Source: Valencia hispanica (lineage: Eukaryota; Chordata; Actinopteri; Cyprinodontiformes; Valenciidae). From it: DNA of 64,000 bases. The notes under the pieces are model-generated. The model did not search any database. It was not told the origin of the DNA and saw nothing but the letters and a program-made list of their open reading frames with translations. The translations under genes were made by a program, and so were the position numbers. This document shows positions 1 through 9,838 of this stretch, in pieces. Numbering within the stretch: the stretch's first letter is position 1; each line of letters opens with the position of its first letter. The stretch lies in the NCBI GenBank assembly GCA_963556495.2, contig OY747716.1, forward strand, positions 8,987,071-9,051,070, in the 5' to 3' direction.

Positions 1-395
1 GAATTTGATGAGACCTTATCCTTCCTACAGTTTGGTATATTAAAATAAGAGGAACAATTACAAACTGATTTATGACTTTATGATAAAATGTTGCAAATTG
101 AAATAAAAAAAAGAGATGGAAGAAATGGGACATAATTTGAATATTGGCCTTATTCTATTTGAAATAATCTATGGGCGTAGATATAGAATTCCTTAGATTG
201 GTTTACTCTCTTCTAAAAAAACAATTTGATTAAGATCTGGGAGTTTTCATGATCAAAATACTGATAAGTACATGAGTTATAAATGCAAACTAATCATATG
301 CCAGATGATCCTATATTCCTACAGGAAGAAGTGAGCTGAAAGTAGGTGACTGGATCCTGATTAAAAGCTGTAAACAGAAAATTGGTCATCACCCA
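1..395 (+). mobile_element. ERV pol fragment (integrase C-terminal region), tRNA-Trp ERV family
   Basis: This stretch is the reverse complement of about 55001-55440, inside the ERV provirus at 51714-59393, so it is a second copy of the same pol region in the opposite orientation. Around 340-395 it reads GDWILIK, and its sister copy continues into W.GPF.V..TT, the GPY/F-type C-terminal domain of ERV1/gamma-like integrases, which act in integration of the DNA copy. The frame is not cleanly open, so it is a dead remnant. The similarity stops at about 395, where LTR sequence of element A starts abruptly. The left side runs off the window. Confidence 0.75.
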
Positions 396-612
396 CTGAG
401 GGGGGAATGAAGAAGTCACAGAGAAGACCAATGACCAATTAGACAAAGCAGATGCAGGTGAGGGCAATGAGTGAAACTGGGTTAGGAGCAGAGTGGCAGG
501 GAGACAACAAGAAAAGGCAAGGGAAACAGAAAACTCTTAAGAAACTAGAAACTATCTAAAAATACGACTAAGGAGGACTCTAAGGGAAACTTAAAGAAAC
601 ACTGGAGAGTGT
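396..612 (-). repeat. Element A partial 3' LTR
   Basis: A direct repeat of 4051-4254, about 85-90% alike by eye (for example the shared block around gaccaatgaccaattag). It lacks about the first 200 bp of the LTR (equivalent to 4255-4453) and everything from the TATA box to the LTR end (equivalent to 2344-2545). Its outer end coincides within a few bases with the point where Tc1 entered the other LTR. Confidence 0.8.
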
Positions 613-627
613 TTCAAAAAACAACAA

Positions 628-2349
628 CAAAACACTAGAGTCCTGAGGCCTGCGATGAAGGAGCAGGAACCTGGGAGGCCTGTGACGAAGGAGCAGGAAC
701 CATTGAGGCCTGCGTCGAAGGAGCAGGAGACGAGGAGGCCTGCGACTGAGAACCTTGTGACGTGGAGGCCTGCGGTGGAGAACCTTGTGACGTGGAGGCC
801 TGCGGTGGAGAACCTTGTGGCGTGGAGGCCTGCGGCGGAGAACCTTGTGGCGTGGAGGCGTGGAGGCCTGCGGCGACAGAGCTGAACCTTGTGTCTTGGG
901 GGCTGGAGGCAACAGAGCAGAACCTTGTGTCTTGGCGACAGGTGTCGACTGAGGGGAACCTGGGAGGATGGCATTGGGGACCCTCGGGAGGACGGTGCTG
1001 GGGACCCTCGGAAGGAAGGAGTAGAGGACCCACTGCAACGGCGTGGCGTAGAGGACCCACGGCGACGGCGTGGCGTAGAGGACCCATGGCGACAGCGTGT
1101 CGTAGAAGACCCACGACGTGGCGCTGAAAACCCACGACGTGGTGCTGAAAACCCACGACGTGGCGCTGAAGACCCCGAGGCTGTGTCCCTCTGGACACCC
1201 TCGGCCGGGTCAGGAGCCCAAGGCGTGTCCCTCTGGACACCCTCAGCAGAATCAGGAGTCAGAGGCGTGTCTCTCTGGACACTCTCGGGAGAGTCAGAAG
1301 CCCAAGACGTGTCCCTCTGGACACCCTTGGCAAAGTCAGGGGGGAGAGGTGTGTCCTTAAAGTCACCCTCTGCGGAGACAGGAACCAGAGGCGTGTCCTC
1401 AAAAACACCCTCTGCGGAGACAGGAACCAGAGGCGTGTCCTCCAAAACACCCCCTGTGGAGACAGGAATGGGAACCAGAGGTGTGTCTTCAAAGTCACCC
1501 TCTGCGGAGACGGGAACCAGAGGCATGTCCTCAAAAACACCCTCTGCGGAGACAGGAACCAGAGGCGTGTCCTCCAAGACACCCCATGAGGAGACAGGAA
1601 CCAGAGGCGTGAAGTGTTTTTTCCAAATGGAGACGTTAAATGCCTCAAACAAGGCTTCCAACATCCCTGAGTAATTCTTAAATTGTTTGAGGAACTGAGT
1701 AAACTCCTCCTCCGTAATTGTGCTCAACAGTGTTGTGGAGTCTGGAGGAAAAGCGGAAGGCGGGGCTTGAGGTTGGCTGGGAGCCACGACTGGAGACTGG
1801 TCGCGCATGCTTTGTGCTGGGAGCTGATGCCGTAAGTGCGGGTGCAGGCGGGTGGCATCTGCAGGCGAGCGGTGTCTGTAGGCGGGCGGTGTCTGCAGCC
1901 AACGGCTTGCAGCCTTGAGACACCGGGGCAGGAGGTGGGTCACGCCGACCGGGAACAGGGAGAGGACCCCAGAAACACGGGTGCAGGCAGTTAGTGTCTA
2001 CAGCCGGCAGCTCGCAGCTCTGGGGGACCGGGACTGGAGCTTGGGCGGTCTGGAGGCCGTGGTGCAGGACCGGCCCCTGGGGAACCAAGAAGTCGCCCCC
2101 TGAGCCCTCCTGGAGTTGGATAGGAGAGGCTCTGGGATGTTGGCGGCGGCCTGAGGAACGGGGAGCGGAGGAACAGCTCATCTCAACCCTGAGAGGACCT
2201 GCACCGGGAGGACAATAGGCCAACCGAGATCCTACATAGGTTGAGTCTGAGTATAGGCTGTAGCTAATGCTCCAGTCAATGAGTTCTTGCCATTCCTCCT
2301 CGGTGTGTGTATATTCTGCTGGGTCCAGTTGGCTGGTTCGTTCTGTCAT
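628..2349 (-). pseudogene. Element A repeat protein, N-terminus MTERTS, frameshifted
   Basis: The start ATG at 2349 lies in the last bases of the 5' LTR, as in element B, and the product begins MTERTSQLDPAEY; B begins MTERTSPLLDPAAD. The first frame runs to 1678. The repeat region then continues in other frames: about 10 units of a 14-aa VPVSAEGVFEDTPL-type repeat (about 1620-1200), then short arginine/glycine-rich units, then SSPAPS/VPAPSSQAS units ending SGL and a stop near 635. B ends the same way (VPAPSSLVSGL), so the shared C-terminus supports one ancestral frame now broken by at least two shifts. A Gag-like structural role is inferred only from position and the DPA start. The LFEF motif of B and C was not found here. 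Confidence 0.6.
2334..2342 (-). promoter_or_regulatory. Element A primer-binding site (self-priming type)
   Basis: Minus-strand AACGAACCA directly after the LTR end. Its reverse complement TGGTTCGTT lies in the LTR at 2510-2518, about where transcription should start. The site overlaps codons 3-6 (ERTS) of the element protein. In B the pair is AACGGACC/GGTCCGTT, so both sides differ together. Confidence 0.65.
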
Positions 2350-2509
2350 GTCTTGGTTTTTAAAGAGGACCGAAATACAGAAGAATTAAGGAACTGAATT
2401 TTAATGAGACAAGGAATAAAAGGGCTTACAGAATCGCGGGGTAACCAGGGAACAAGGATACCAGGAAATGTAGGCAGAAGACAAGGAAGATAAACCAGGA
2501 AAGATTGAC

Positions 2510-2518
2510 AACGAACCA
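2510..2518 (-). promoter_or_regulatory. Element A RNA 5' end self-primer segment
   Basis: Minus-strand TGGTTCGTT, complementary to the site at 2334-2342. It corresponds to 7314-7322 in element B, which lies about 30 nt after a TATAAA. Two nucleotides upstream of this block one position mismatches, giving about 10 of 11 pairing. Confidence 0.6.
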
Positions 2519-2545
2519 CCGAGTAGTGACTGAATGAGAGTTGTA

Positions 2546-4047
2546 TATAAACTCAGCAAAAAACGAAACGTCCTCTGACTTTCAACTGTTTTTACTTTCA
2601 GTAAACTTAATGTGTGTAAATATTTGTATGAACACTAAAAGAGTCAGCACCATAAGACATAAACTAAAAATGTTTTACAGACATGTGACTAACAGAAATA
2701 GAATAATGTGTCCTTGAATGAAGGGAGGCTCAAAATCAAAAGTACCAGTCAGTATCTGGTGTGGCCACCTGCTGCTTGAAGTACTTCAGTGCATCTCCTC
2801 CTCATAAACTGGACCAGATTTGTCAGTTCGTGTAGTGAGATGTTAACCCACTCTTCCACGAAGCCACTTGCAAGTTCCTGGACATTTCTGGGGGGAATGG
2901 CCCTAGCCCTCACCCTGCGCTCCAACAGGTCCCAGACGTGCTCAATGGGATTGAGATCCGGGCTCTTCGCTGGCCATGGCAGAACACTGACATTGATGAC
3001 ATGCAGAAACTCACGCACAGAATGAGCAGTATGGCTGGTGGCATTGTCCTGCTGGAGGATCATGTCCTGATGAGCATGCATAAAGGGTACCACACGAGGG
3101 AGGAGGATGTCTTCCCTGTACCGCAAGGCATTGAGATTGCCTGCAATGACAACAAGCTCAGTCCGATGGTGATGTGATATACCAGCCCAGACCATGACGG
3201 ACCCCCCGCCTCCAAATCGATCCCGCTCCAGGGTACAGGCCTTGTATAACGCTCCTTTCGACGATAAACACGAATCCGTCCATCACCCCTGGTGAGACAA
3301 AACCGTGACTCATCAGTGAAGAGCTCCTTTTGCCACTCCTGTCTGGTCCAGTGAAGGTGGTTTTGTGCCCATAGGTGGCGTTGTTCCTGGTGATGTCTGC
3401 TAAGGACCTACCTTACAACAGGCCTACAAGCCCTCAGTCCAGCCTCTCTCAGCCTATTGCAGACAGTCTGAGCACTGATGGAGGAATTGTGTGTTCCTGA
3501 TGTGACTCGGGCAGTTGTTGTGGCCATCCTGTACCTGTCACACAGGTGTGATATTCGGATGTACCGATCCTGTGCAGGTGTTGTTACACGAGGTCTTCCA
3601 CTGCGAGGATGATCACCTGTCCTTCCTGTCTCCCTGTAGCGCTGTCTTAGGCGACTCACAGTGCGGACATGGCAATTTATTGCCCTAGCCACATTAGCAG
3701 TCCTCATGCCTCCCTGCGGCATGCCTAATGCACGTTCCCGGAGATGAGCGGGGACCCTGGGCATCTTTCTTTGGGTGATTTTCACAGTTGGTAGACAAGT
3801 CTCTTTAGTGTCCTGTGTTTTTAGAACTGTGACCTTAAATGCCTACTTTCTGTAAGGTGTTAAGGTCTTAACGAGCATTCCACAGGTGCATGTTAATTAA
3901 TTGATTTTGGTTAATTGAACATGCATGGAAAACATTGTTTAAACCCTTTACAATGAAGATCTGTAAAGTTATTTGGATTTTTACAACATTATTGTTGAAA
4001 TACAGTCCTGAAAAAGGGACGTTTCTATTTTTGCTGAGTTTATATAT
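2546..4047 (-). mobile_element. Tc1-like transposon 1 (in the LTR TATA box of element A)
   Basis: Cut-and-paste DNA transposon of about 1.5 kb. Its terminal inverted repeats are visible: left ...ctcagcaaaaaacgaaacg, right ...cgtttctatttttgctgag, flanked by TATA/TA. Joining the flanks restores an LTR that aligns with element B, so the insertion is younger than element A. Confidence 0.9.
2749..3785 (-). pseudogene. Tc1 transposase 1, broken
   Basis: Nuclear transposase that would bind the TIRs and excise or integrate the element at TA. The N-terminal part (3785-3408) has the paired-like helix-turn-helix region (ANVARAINCHVRTVSRLRQR) and a GRPR hook (GDHPRSGRPRVTT). The C-terminal part (3195-2749) has a QQDNATSHTA block with the second catalytic Asp and SPDLNPIEHVWD with the third acidic residue. 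The two parts are in different frames, and the linker (about 3200-3400) holds stops, so no full protein of about 340 aa is made. It ends HTRY, as the family usually does. Confidence 0.88.
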
Positions 4048-4453
4048 ACTGAGGAGGGAAATGAGGAAGTGACAGAGGAGACCAATGACCAATTAGTAAA
4101 AGCAGATGCAGGTGAGGGCAATGAGTGAAACTGGGTTAGGAGCAGAGTGGCAGGGAGACAAAAAGGGAAACGGAACACTTTTAAGAAAAAATAAACTATC
4201 TAAAAATACGACTAAGGATGACTCTTAGGGAAACTTAAGGAAACACTGGAGAACAGAAGGAAGAATTAAATAAGGAGATTAACTTAGGAAACACAAATGA
4301 GAAGGTAGACATAGACAGAGGTGAAAACATCAGAGCAAGGAGGAAATTAGAAAACAAGAAAGGGCATGAATACCAAAGAGTACATGAAAATGATAATAAA
4401 AACCGAATAAGGAAAATAGCTAAGTTTTAACACAAAACCTAAGAACTATGACA

Positions 4454-5335
4454 CTAAGTTTAGATAACTGCTCCACTAGGGTCCACAAGATTACATGTGG
4501 TGTGCAGCAGGGTTCAATTTTAGGCCCAGTCCTTTTTAACCTTTATATCCTCCCTCTTGGGAGTGTCATCAGAAGACATGGAGTTAACTTTCACAGTTTT
4601 GGTAACAATACACAGTTGTACATCTCCGCGCTCCTGATGATGCGTGGCCAATGGATGCACTTTTTAACTGTATTTTAGACATTAAATTCTGAATGGCAGA
4701 AAACTTTCTCCAGCTCAACCAGGACAAAACTGAAGTTTTAGTCATCGGTCCTGAGGCTCAGAGAGATAAACATTTACCAAAACTACAATCACTGTCTTTT
4801 AAGCCTTCTTTACAAGTGAAGAACCTGGGTATCATTTTTGACTCTGAGCTGACCTTTACCCCTCACATTAAAATATCACCAAAATAGGTTTCTATCATCT
4901 AAAGAACATTGTCAGAGTTCGTCCCATTCTCTCTCGTGCCAACTCAGGTTTACAACTTCTACAGAATTCAGCAGCAGGTGTCCTGACGAAGACCAGGAGG
5001 CAGGAGCACATTACACCTGTTCACTGCATTGGCAACCCGTATGTTTTAGGATTGATTTTAAAATTCTTTTAATGGTTTTTAAGTGTCTTAATGATCTTGG
5101 GCCTTCATATATCTTTCTGAAATGCTTTTACCGTATGAACATTCGCAGTCTCTGCGCTCCTCTGGCAGCCGTCTCCTCGACATCCCTAAAGTCAGGACAC
5201 AGACTCAAAGCGAGGCGTCTTTCCATTATTATGGCCCTCACCTCTGGAATAGGCTGCCAGAGGACCTCAGGGCAGCAGAGAACGTTCATGTTTTTAAGAG
5301 CAGGCTCAAAGATCACCTTTTTGCCTAGCTTTTAA
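4454..5335 (+). pseudogene. LINE family 2 reverse transcriptase, C-terminal fragment
   Basis: Remnant of the ORF2 polymerase of an L2-clade-like LINE, which copies element RNA at nicked chromosomal DNA. Visible are [19 protein letters not shown] (fingers/palm) at about 4478-4540 and the place of the YADD catalytic box, here degraded to FGNNTQLY. Then come FLQLNQDKTEVLVIG, VKNLGIIFDSELTF and the C-terminal YYGPHLWNRLPEDLR...FKSRLKDHLF. Several frameshifts and stops separate these blocks. The catalytic aspartates are lost, so it is inactive. Confidence 0.8.
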
Positions 5336-5420
5336 CTATTATTGTTTGATTATATTTTCAGTGTTTTACTGCATAGTCTAATCATATGCACTCACTGGCC
5401 ACTTTATTAGGTACACCTTG

Positions 5421-5861
5421 CTAGTACTGAGTTGGACCCCCTTTTCCCTTCAGAACTGTCTTAATACTTCGTGGCATAGATTCAACAAGGTGCTGGAAGC
5501 ATTCCTCAGAGATTTTGGTCCATATTGACATGATAGCATCACACAGTTGCTGCAGATTTGTCGGCTGCACATCCATGATGCGAATCTCCCGTTCCACCAC
5601 ATCCCAAAGGTGCTCTGTTGGATTGAGATCTGGTGACTGTGGAAGCCATTTGAGTAGAGTGAACTCATTGTCATGTTCAAAAAACCAGTCTGAGATGATT
5701 CGAGCTTTATGACATGGCACATTATCCTGGTGGAAGTAGCCATCCGAAGAAGGGTACACTGTGGTCATAAAGGGCTGGACATGGTCAGCAACAATACTCA
5801 GATAGGCTGTGGTGTTGCAACGATGCTCAATTGGTACTAAGGGGGGCAAAGTGGGTCCAAG
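5421..5861 (-). pseudogene. Tc1 transposase 2, C-terminal half
   Basis: Holds the catalytic C-terminal half: YFHQDNVPCHKA with the second Asp, and LPQSPDLNPTEHLWDVVERE with the third acidic residue. It ends GGPTQY, typical of the family. The upstream edge at about 5861 is the L2 insertion point; the coding sense continues at about 12275. Not functional because the gene is split. Confidence 0.88.
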
Positions 5862-6179
5862 TTATGATGTCACAGGCTCTAACAGATGTACAACAATCAG
5901 AGATTAAGTCTTCAACTTCCTGTGACTCAGCCACATCAAATAGAAACTTTACAGACAGATTGAAAGGGCAAATCAAAATTGGGACACAATGAACACCAAA
6001 ACTTGGACTACACCAAACCCCTGGGAACAAGGGCATAGAATTAGCATGAATGGAAAGGACATGTCCCCACCAATATCCAGCGATTATTGAATTGTCTCCA
6101 CCAATAATTTGATCTCCTCCAGAAAAGAAAAACAAACCCGATAGAAAGCAAAAAAGAGAAAGAAAAATACCGATGTGTC

Positions 6180-6480
6180 AACGTCTCATTCACCTAGAGG
6201 TGCAGAAACAGTTTAATTACTCTACTGGAGTCCTACCTCCTGTAACTTATATGGCCAATGTGATTGGCTGTGCTTTTCCCTGCTGTCAGGTGAGACTTTG
6301 CAGCTATGTTTGGTTGTTAGCAGCGCCAGAACTGCAAGGAGAAGTGTCCAGTCCGCGAGAGGACTCAGGTGCAACGTTGGTGACACATGAGTGTCAAAAG
6401 CAGTAAGGATGGCAGCAAAAAGGAAGAATTTGGACATAAGGAACTATTTTTCAAAGAAACCTGTAAGTAACCTACAGGTT
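6180..6480 (+). mobile_element. hAT-like transposon fragment (5' exon remnant)
   Basis: Extra sequence relative to the other L2 copy (44936-50060). An ATG at 6410 opens MAAKRKNLDIRNYFSKKP, resembling the DIRxYF N-terminus seen in fish hAT/ZMYM-type transposase genes. It is followed at once by a splice-donor-like cct|gtaagt at about 6462. Only this start is present. The identification rests on one short motif and is uncertain. Confidence 0.35.
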
Positions 6481-6903
6481 CAGCTGCCCATCATCACACT
6501 ACTTAGGGTTAGCTTTATTAAACATTAGGTCTCTATCCGGGAAGTCATTCCTAATCAATGACTTCATCACTAAGCATAATTTACTTGCCCCTTTTTATTA
6601 GAAACCTGGCTAGGTGTAAATAATGAAACATCTGCGTTGACAGAATCTACACCCCCCAATTACAATTTCTTAAGCGAGAGCAGAAAACAGACGAGGTGGA
6701 GGTGTGGCCACAATCTTTCACAACTCAATGAACTTTAAAAAGGTATCCCTTTTTAAAGTTTTTAAAGGCACATTTGACTCTTTTGAATACCTGGTCACCC
6801 TGATAAATGAGCCTAACAAAGCTTTATTTCTAAGTTTATATAAACTCCCAAAACTTAACTCTAACTTATTTGATGATTTCAGTGACCTTCTTTCCATAAT
6901 ATG

Positions 6904-7504
6904 TGTCATGGTTCCTGGGTGTTTGTGTTTTGTTAATTTTCCTTATTTAGTTCTATTATGTTTTAGTTATTCTTTGTCTCCCTCTGGTGGTCTTGTGTTT
7001 GGTTGCCCTTGTTTGTGTTAATCTCTATTTTCCCCAAGTTCATATTAATACTTATCCTTTATTAGTCCCAGTTGTTATATTTAATTCCTCCTTCTGTTTT
7101 CCAGTGTTTCATTAGATTCCCTTCCAGACTTATCTTTAGTTTCTTAAGAGTCTTCTGTCTCCCAGCCTTTTTACCTCCTACCCCAGTTGATTACTTCCAC
7201 CTGCTCTCTCCCTCCCACCTGCATCTGCTCCCACTAATTGATCATTGGTCTTCTCAGTCACTTCCTCATTTCCTCCTCAGTATAAATTCGGTCCTCTCTC
7301 AGTCACTACTCGCTGGTCCGTTGTCGTTCTTCCCTTGCCGGTTCCTGCCCTCGTTGTTGCCCATCCTGGTTCCTGTTTTTCCTTGTTTGCTGCCTGTATC
7401 CTCCTGAGTTTTGTAAGTTCCCCTTCCTTGTGTTTTTTTCATTAAATTATTTTTTTGCCGTTACTCTGCTGCATTTGGGTCCTCCCTAACCTCGCATCAT
7501 GACA
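6904..7504 (+). repeat. Element B 5' LTR
   Basis: Begins TGTCATG and ends CATGACA, a perfect 7-bp inverted end. It holds TATAAA at 7281-7286, a predicted start about 30 nt on, and an attaaa polyadenylation-like signal at 7441. The ATG of the internal protein (7499) is inside its last six bases. Confidence 0.88.
7281..7322 (+). promoter_or_regulatory. Element B LTR promoter and RNA 5' self-primer segment
   Basis: TATAAA at 7281 is followed 31 nt later by gctggtccgtt (7312-7322). This is the exact reverse complement of the 11 bases at 7506-7516 just after the LTR. In Tf1-type elements the first ~11 nt of the RNA fold back onto such a site to prime cDNA synthesis; spacing and length match that scheme. 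The transcription start itself is inferred. Confidence 0.7.
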
Positions 7505-7505
7505 G

Positions 7506-7516
7506 AACGGACCAGC
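7506..7516 (+). promoter_or_regulatory. Element B primer-binding site (self-priming type)
   Basis: aacggaccagc, 1 nt after the LTR end, complementary over 11 of 11 bases to 7312-7322. I could not match it to a tRNA 3' end from memory. It encodes part of ERTS, residues 3-6 of the element protein. Confidence 0.7.
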
Positions 7517-7989
7517 CCGTTACTGGACCCAGCAGCTGACCTAAGAGACAAAGACTGGAACAGACTGCATGTGACTGTGAAACTCTTCTGTGACACCATG
7601 GCTGGGTCACCCGACCCATGGACCAGGCTAAGGGTTGCTGAAACAAGCATTAACCACCTGCTGAGAGTGCAGCCCTACCTGGAAAAGCTTGGGTTAGGGG
7701 AGATGCTGGAGGAAGCTGAATACCATCGCCGTCGGGCCATTTCAGAACTTCCTAAACCACGGGCCTCTACTTCTGTCCCCTCGTCCATCCGCGTCTCACG
7801 AGACTTATTTGACCCCCAGTACAGGTCTGGAGGTCGTTCATCTCGTCCGCCGCGGGTTAAAGAAGAAAACCTTTTTGAGTTTTTTTATGGGGACAGAATG
7901 GACTACCTTAGAGCTACTGAGTGCCCGCCAGTTTCCCAGCCATCTCAGTCACCACAGGTTGCAGTCGGCTCCAGTGGGTCCCAGCCCAC

Positions 7990-9020
7990 TCCGGACTCCG
8001 CCGGGGGTGTCACGGAGGACACGCCTCTGATTCCAGGCTCCGCAGGGGGTGTCCCGGAGGACACGCCCCTGGTTCCTGTCTCCGCAAGGGGGGTCCCGAG
8101 GGACTCGCTCCTGTCTCTGCGGGGGGTGTCCCGGAGGACACATCCCTGGTTCCTGTCTCCGCAGGGGGTGTCCTGGAAGACACGCCTCTGACTCCTGACT
8201 CCGCCGAGGGTGTCTTTGAGGACATGCCTCGGGTTCCTGTTTCCGCCGGGGGTGTCTGGGAGGACACGCCTCGGGTTCCTGTTTCCGCCGGGGGTGTCTG
8301 GAAGGACACGCCTCGGGTTCCTGTTTCTGCCGGGGGTGTCCGGGAGGACACGCCTCGGGTTCCTGTTTCCGCCGGGGGTGTCTGGGAGGACACGCCTCGG
8401 GTTCCTGTTTCCGCCGGGGGTGTCTGGAAGGACACGCCTCGGGTTCCTGTTTCCGCGGGGGGTGTCCGGGAGGACACGCCTCGGGTTCCTGTTCCTGTCC
8501 CCGCCGGGGGTGGCGGGGAGGACACTCCTCTGGCTCCAGACTCCGCCGAGGGTGTCCAGGGGGACACGCGTCGGGCTCCAGACTCCGCCGAGGGTGTCCA
8601 GGGGGACACGCGTCGGGCTCCAGACTCCGCAGAGGGTGTCCAGAGGGACACGCGTCGGGCTCCAGACTCCGCCGAGGGTGTCCAGGGAGACACGCCTCGG
8701 GCTCCAGACTCCACCGAGGGTGTCCAGGGGGACACGCCTCGGGCTCCAGACTCCACCGAGGGTGCCCAGGGGGACATGCCTCGGGCTCTAGACTCCGCCG
8801 AGGGTGTCCAGAGGGACACGCCTCGAGCTCCAGACTCCGCCGAGGGTGTCCAGGGAGACACGCCTCGGGCTCCAGACTCCACCGAGGGTGTCCAGGGGGA
8901 CACCCCTCGGGCTCCAGACTCCGCCGAGGGTGCCCAGGGGGACACCCCTCGGGCTCTAGACTCCGCAGAGGGTGTCCAGAAGGATACGCCTCGGGCTCTT
9001 GACTCCCCCGAGAGATTCCC
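7990..9020 (+). repeat. 42-bp coding minisatellite in element B
   Basis: About 24 units of 42 bp (14 codons), GC-rich, varying as blocks (Trp/Glu-type units first, Gln/Gly-type units later). This suggests growth by unequal exchange or slippage within blocks. Confidence 0.9.
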
Positions 9021-9069
9021 GAGGGACACAGCCTTGGGGTCAGCACGTCGCTGACGGCCTCCACGCCGT

Positions 9070-9838
9070 CTTCTGGTTCCTAGTCGCCGGCCCCCTCGCC
9101 TCCTGGTTCCTCGTCGCCGGCCCCCTCGCCTCCTGGTTCCTCGTCGCCGGCCCCCTCGCCTCCTGGTTCCTCGTCGCCGGCCCCCTCGCCTCCTGGTTCC
9201 TCGTCGCCGGCCCCCTCGCCTCCTGGTTCCTCGTCGCCGGCCCCCTCGCCTCCTGGTTCCTCGTCGCCGGCCCCCTCGCCTCCTGGTTCCTCGTCGCCGG
9301 CCCCCTCGCCTCCTGGTTCCTCGTCGCCGGCCCCCTCTTCCCCGGCCTCCTCGCCTCCTGGTTCCTCGTCGCCGGCCCCCTCTTCCCCTGGTTCCTCGTC
9401 GCCGGCCCCCTCTTCCCCTGGTTCCTCGTCGCCGGCCCCCTCTTCCCCTGGTTCCTCGTCGCCGGCCCCCTCTTCCCCTGGTTCCTCGTCGCCGGCCCCC
9501 TCTTCCCCTGGTTCCTCGTCGCCGGCCCCCTCGCCTCCTGGTTCCTCGTCGCCGGCCTCCTCGTCTCCTGGTTCCTCAGCTCCTGCCTCGTCGTCGCCGG
9601 CCTCCCAGGTTCCTGCTCTGTCGTCGCCGGCCTCCCAGGTTCCTGCTCTGTCGTCGCCGGCCTCCCAGGTTCCTGCTCTGTCGTCGCCGGCCTCCCAGGT
9701 TCCTGCTCTGTCGTCGCCGGCCTCCCAGGTTCCTGCTCTGTCGTCGCCGGCCTCCCAGGTTCCTGCTCTGTCGTCGCCGGCCTCCCAGGTTCCTGCTCCT
9801 TCGTCGCCGGCCTCCCAGGTTCCTGCTCCTTCGTCGCT
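9070..9838 (+). repeat. 30-bp coding minisatellite in element B
   Basis: About 17 near-identical units (core tcgtcgccggccccctc) to about 9595, followed by about 8 units of a second 30-bp type (core ccaggttcctgctctg). All unit lengths are multiples of three. Confidence 0.9.

Larger units (their letters stand above)
396..4453 (-). mobile_element. LTR element A (non-autonomous, self-primed type), interrupted by a Tc1
   Basis: Minus-strand LTR element: 5' LTR at 2344-4453 (split by a Tc1), internal repeat-coding part at about 613-2343, and a partial 3' LTR at 396-612. The 5' LTR has the same TGTCAT...CATGACA ends and internal order as the LTR of element B (6904-7504); without the Tc1 it is about 608 bp against 601 bp. 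No protease, reverse transcriptase or integrase is seen. The right flank (ctaag, from 4454) is LINE sequence. The left flank is missing because the 3' LTR stops at 396 against unrelated ERV sequence, so no target duplication can be shown. Confidence 0.8.
2344..4453 (-). repeat. Element A 5' LTR, split by Tc1
   Basis: LTR parts 4048-4453 and 2344-2545 flank a Tc1. Read on the minus strand it begins TGTCATAG at 4453 and ends CATGACA at 2344. By comparison with element B, the TATA box (CAGTATA) sits exactly where the Tc1 is inserted, so the promoter of this copy is physically split. Confidence 0.85.

Noticed and set aside
655..1674. Plus-strand repeat frames over element A
   Set aside because: Shadows of the minus-strand repeat protein; the element's LTR order and MTERTS start define the minus strand as sense.
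7949..9064. Long open frames on the opposite strand and in other frames of element B (PSGHPRRSLEPEAC-like, ARGVSPWTPSAES-like)
   Set aside because: They are shadows of the GC-rich 42-bp repeat, which is open in several frames; they lack the N-terminal head shared among elements.
9070..9838. Regular 30-bp repeat array resembling a CRISPR
   Set aside because: Units are directly adjacent with no unique spacers, lie inside an LTR element, and the genome is eukaryotic; it is a coding minisatellite.
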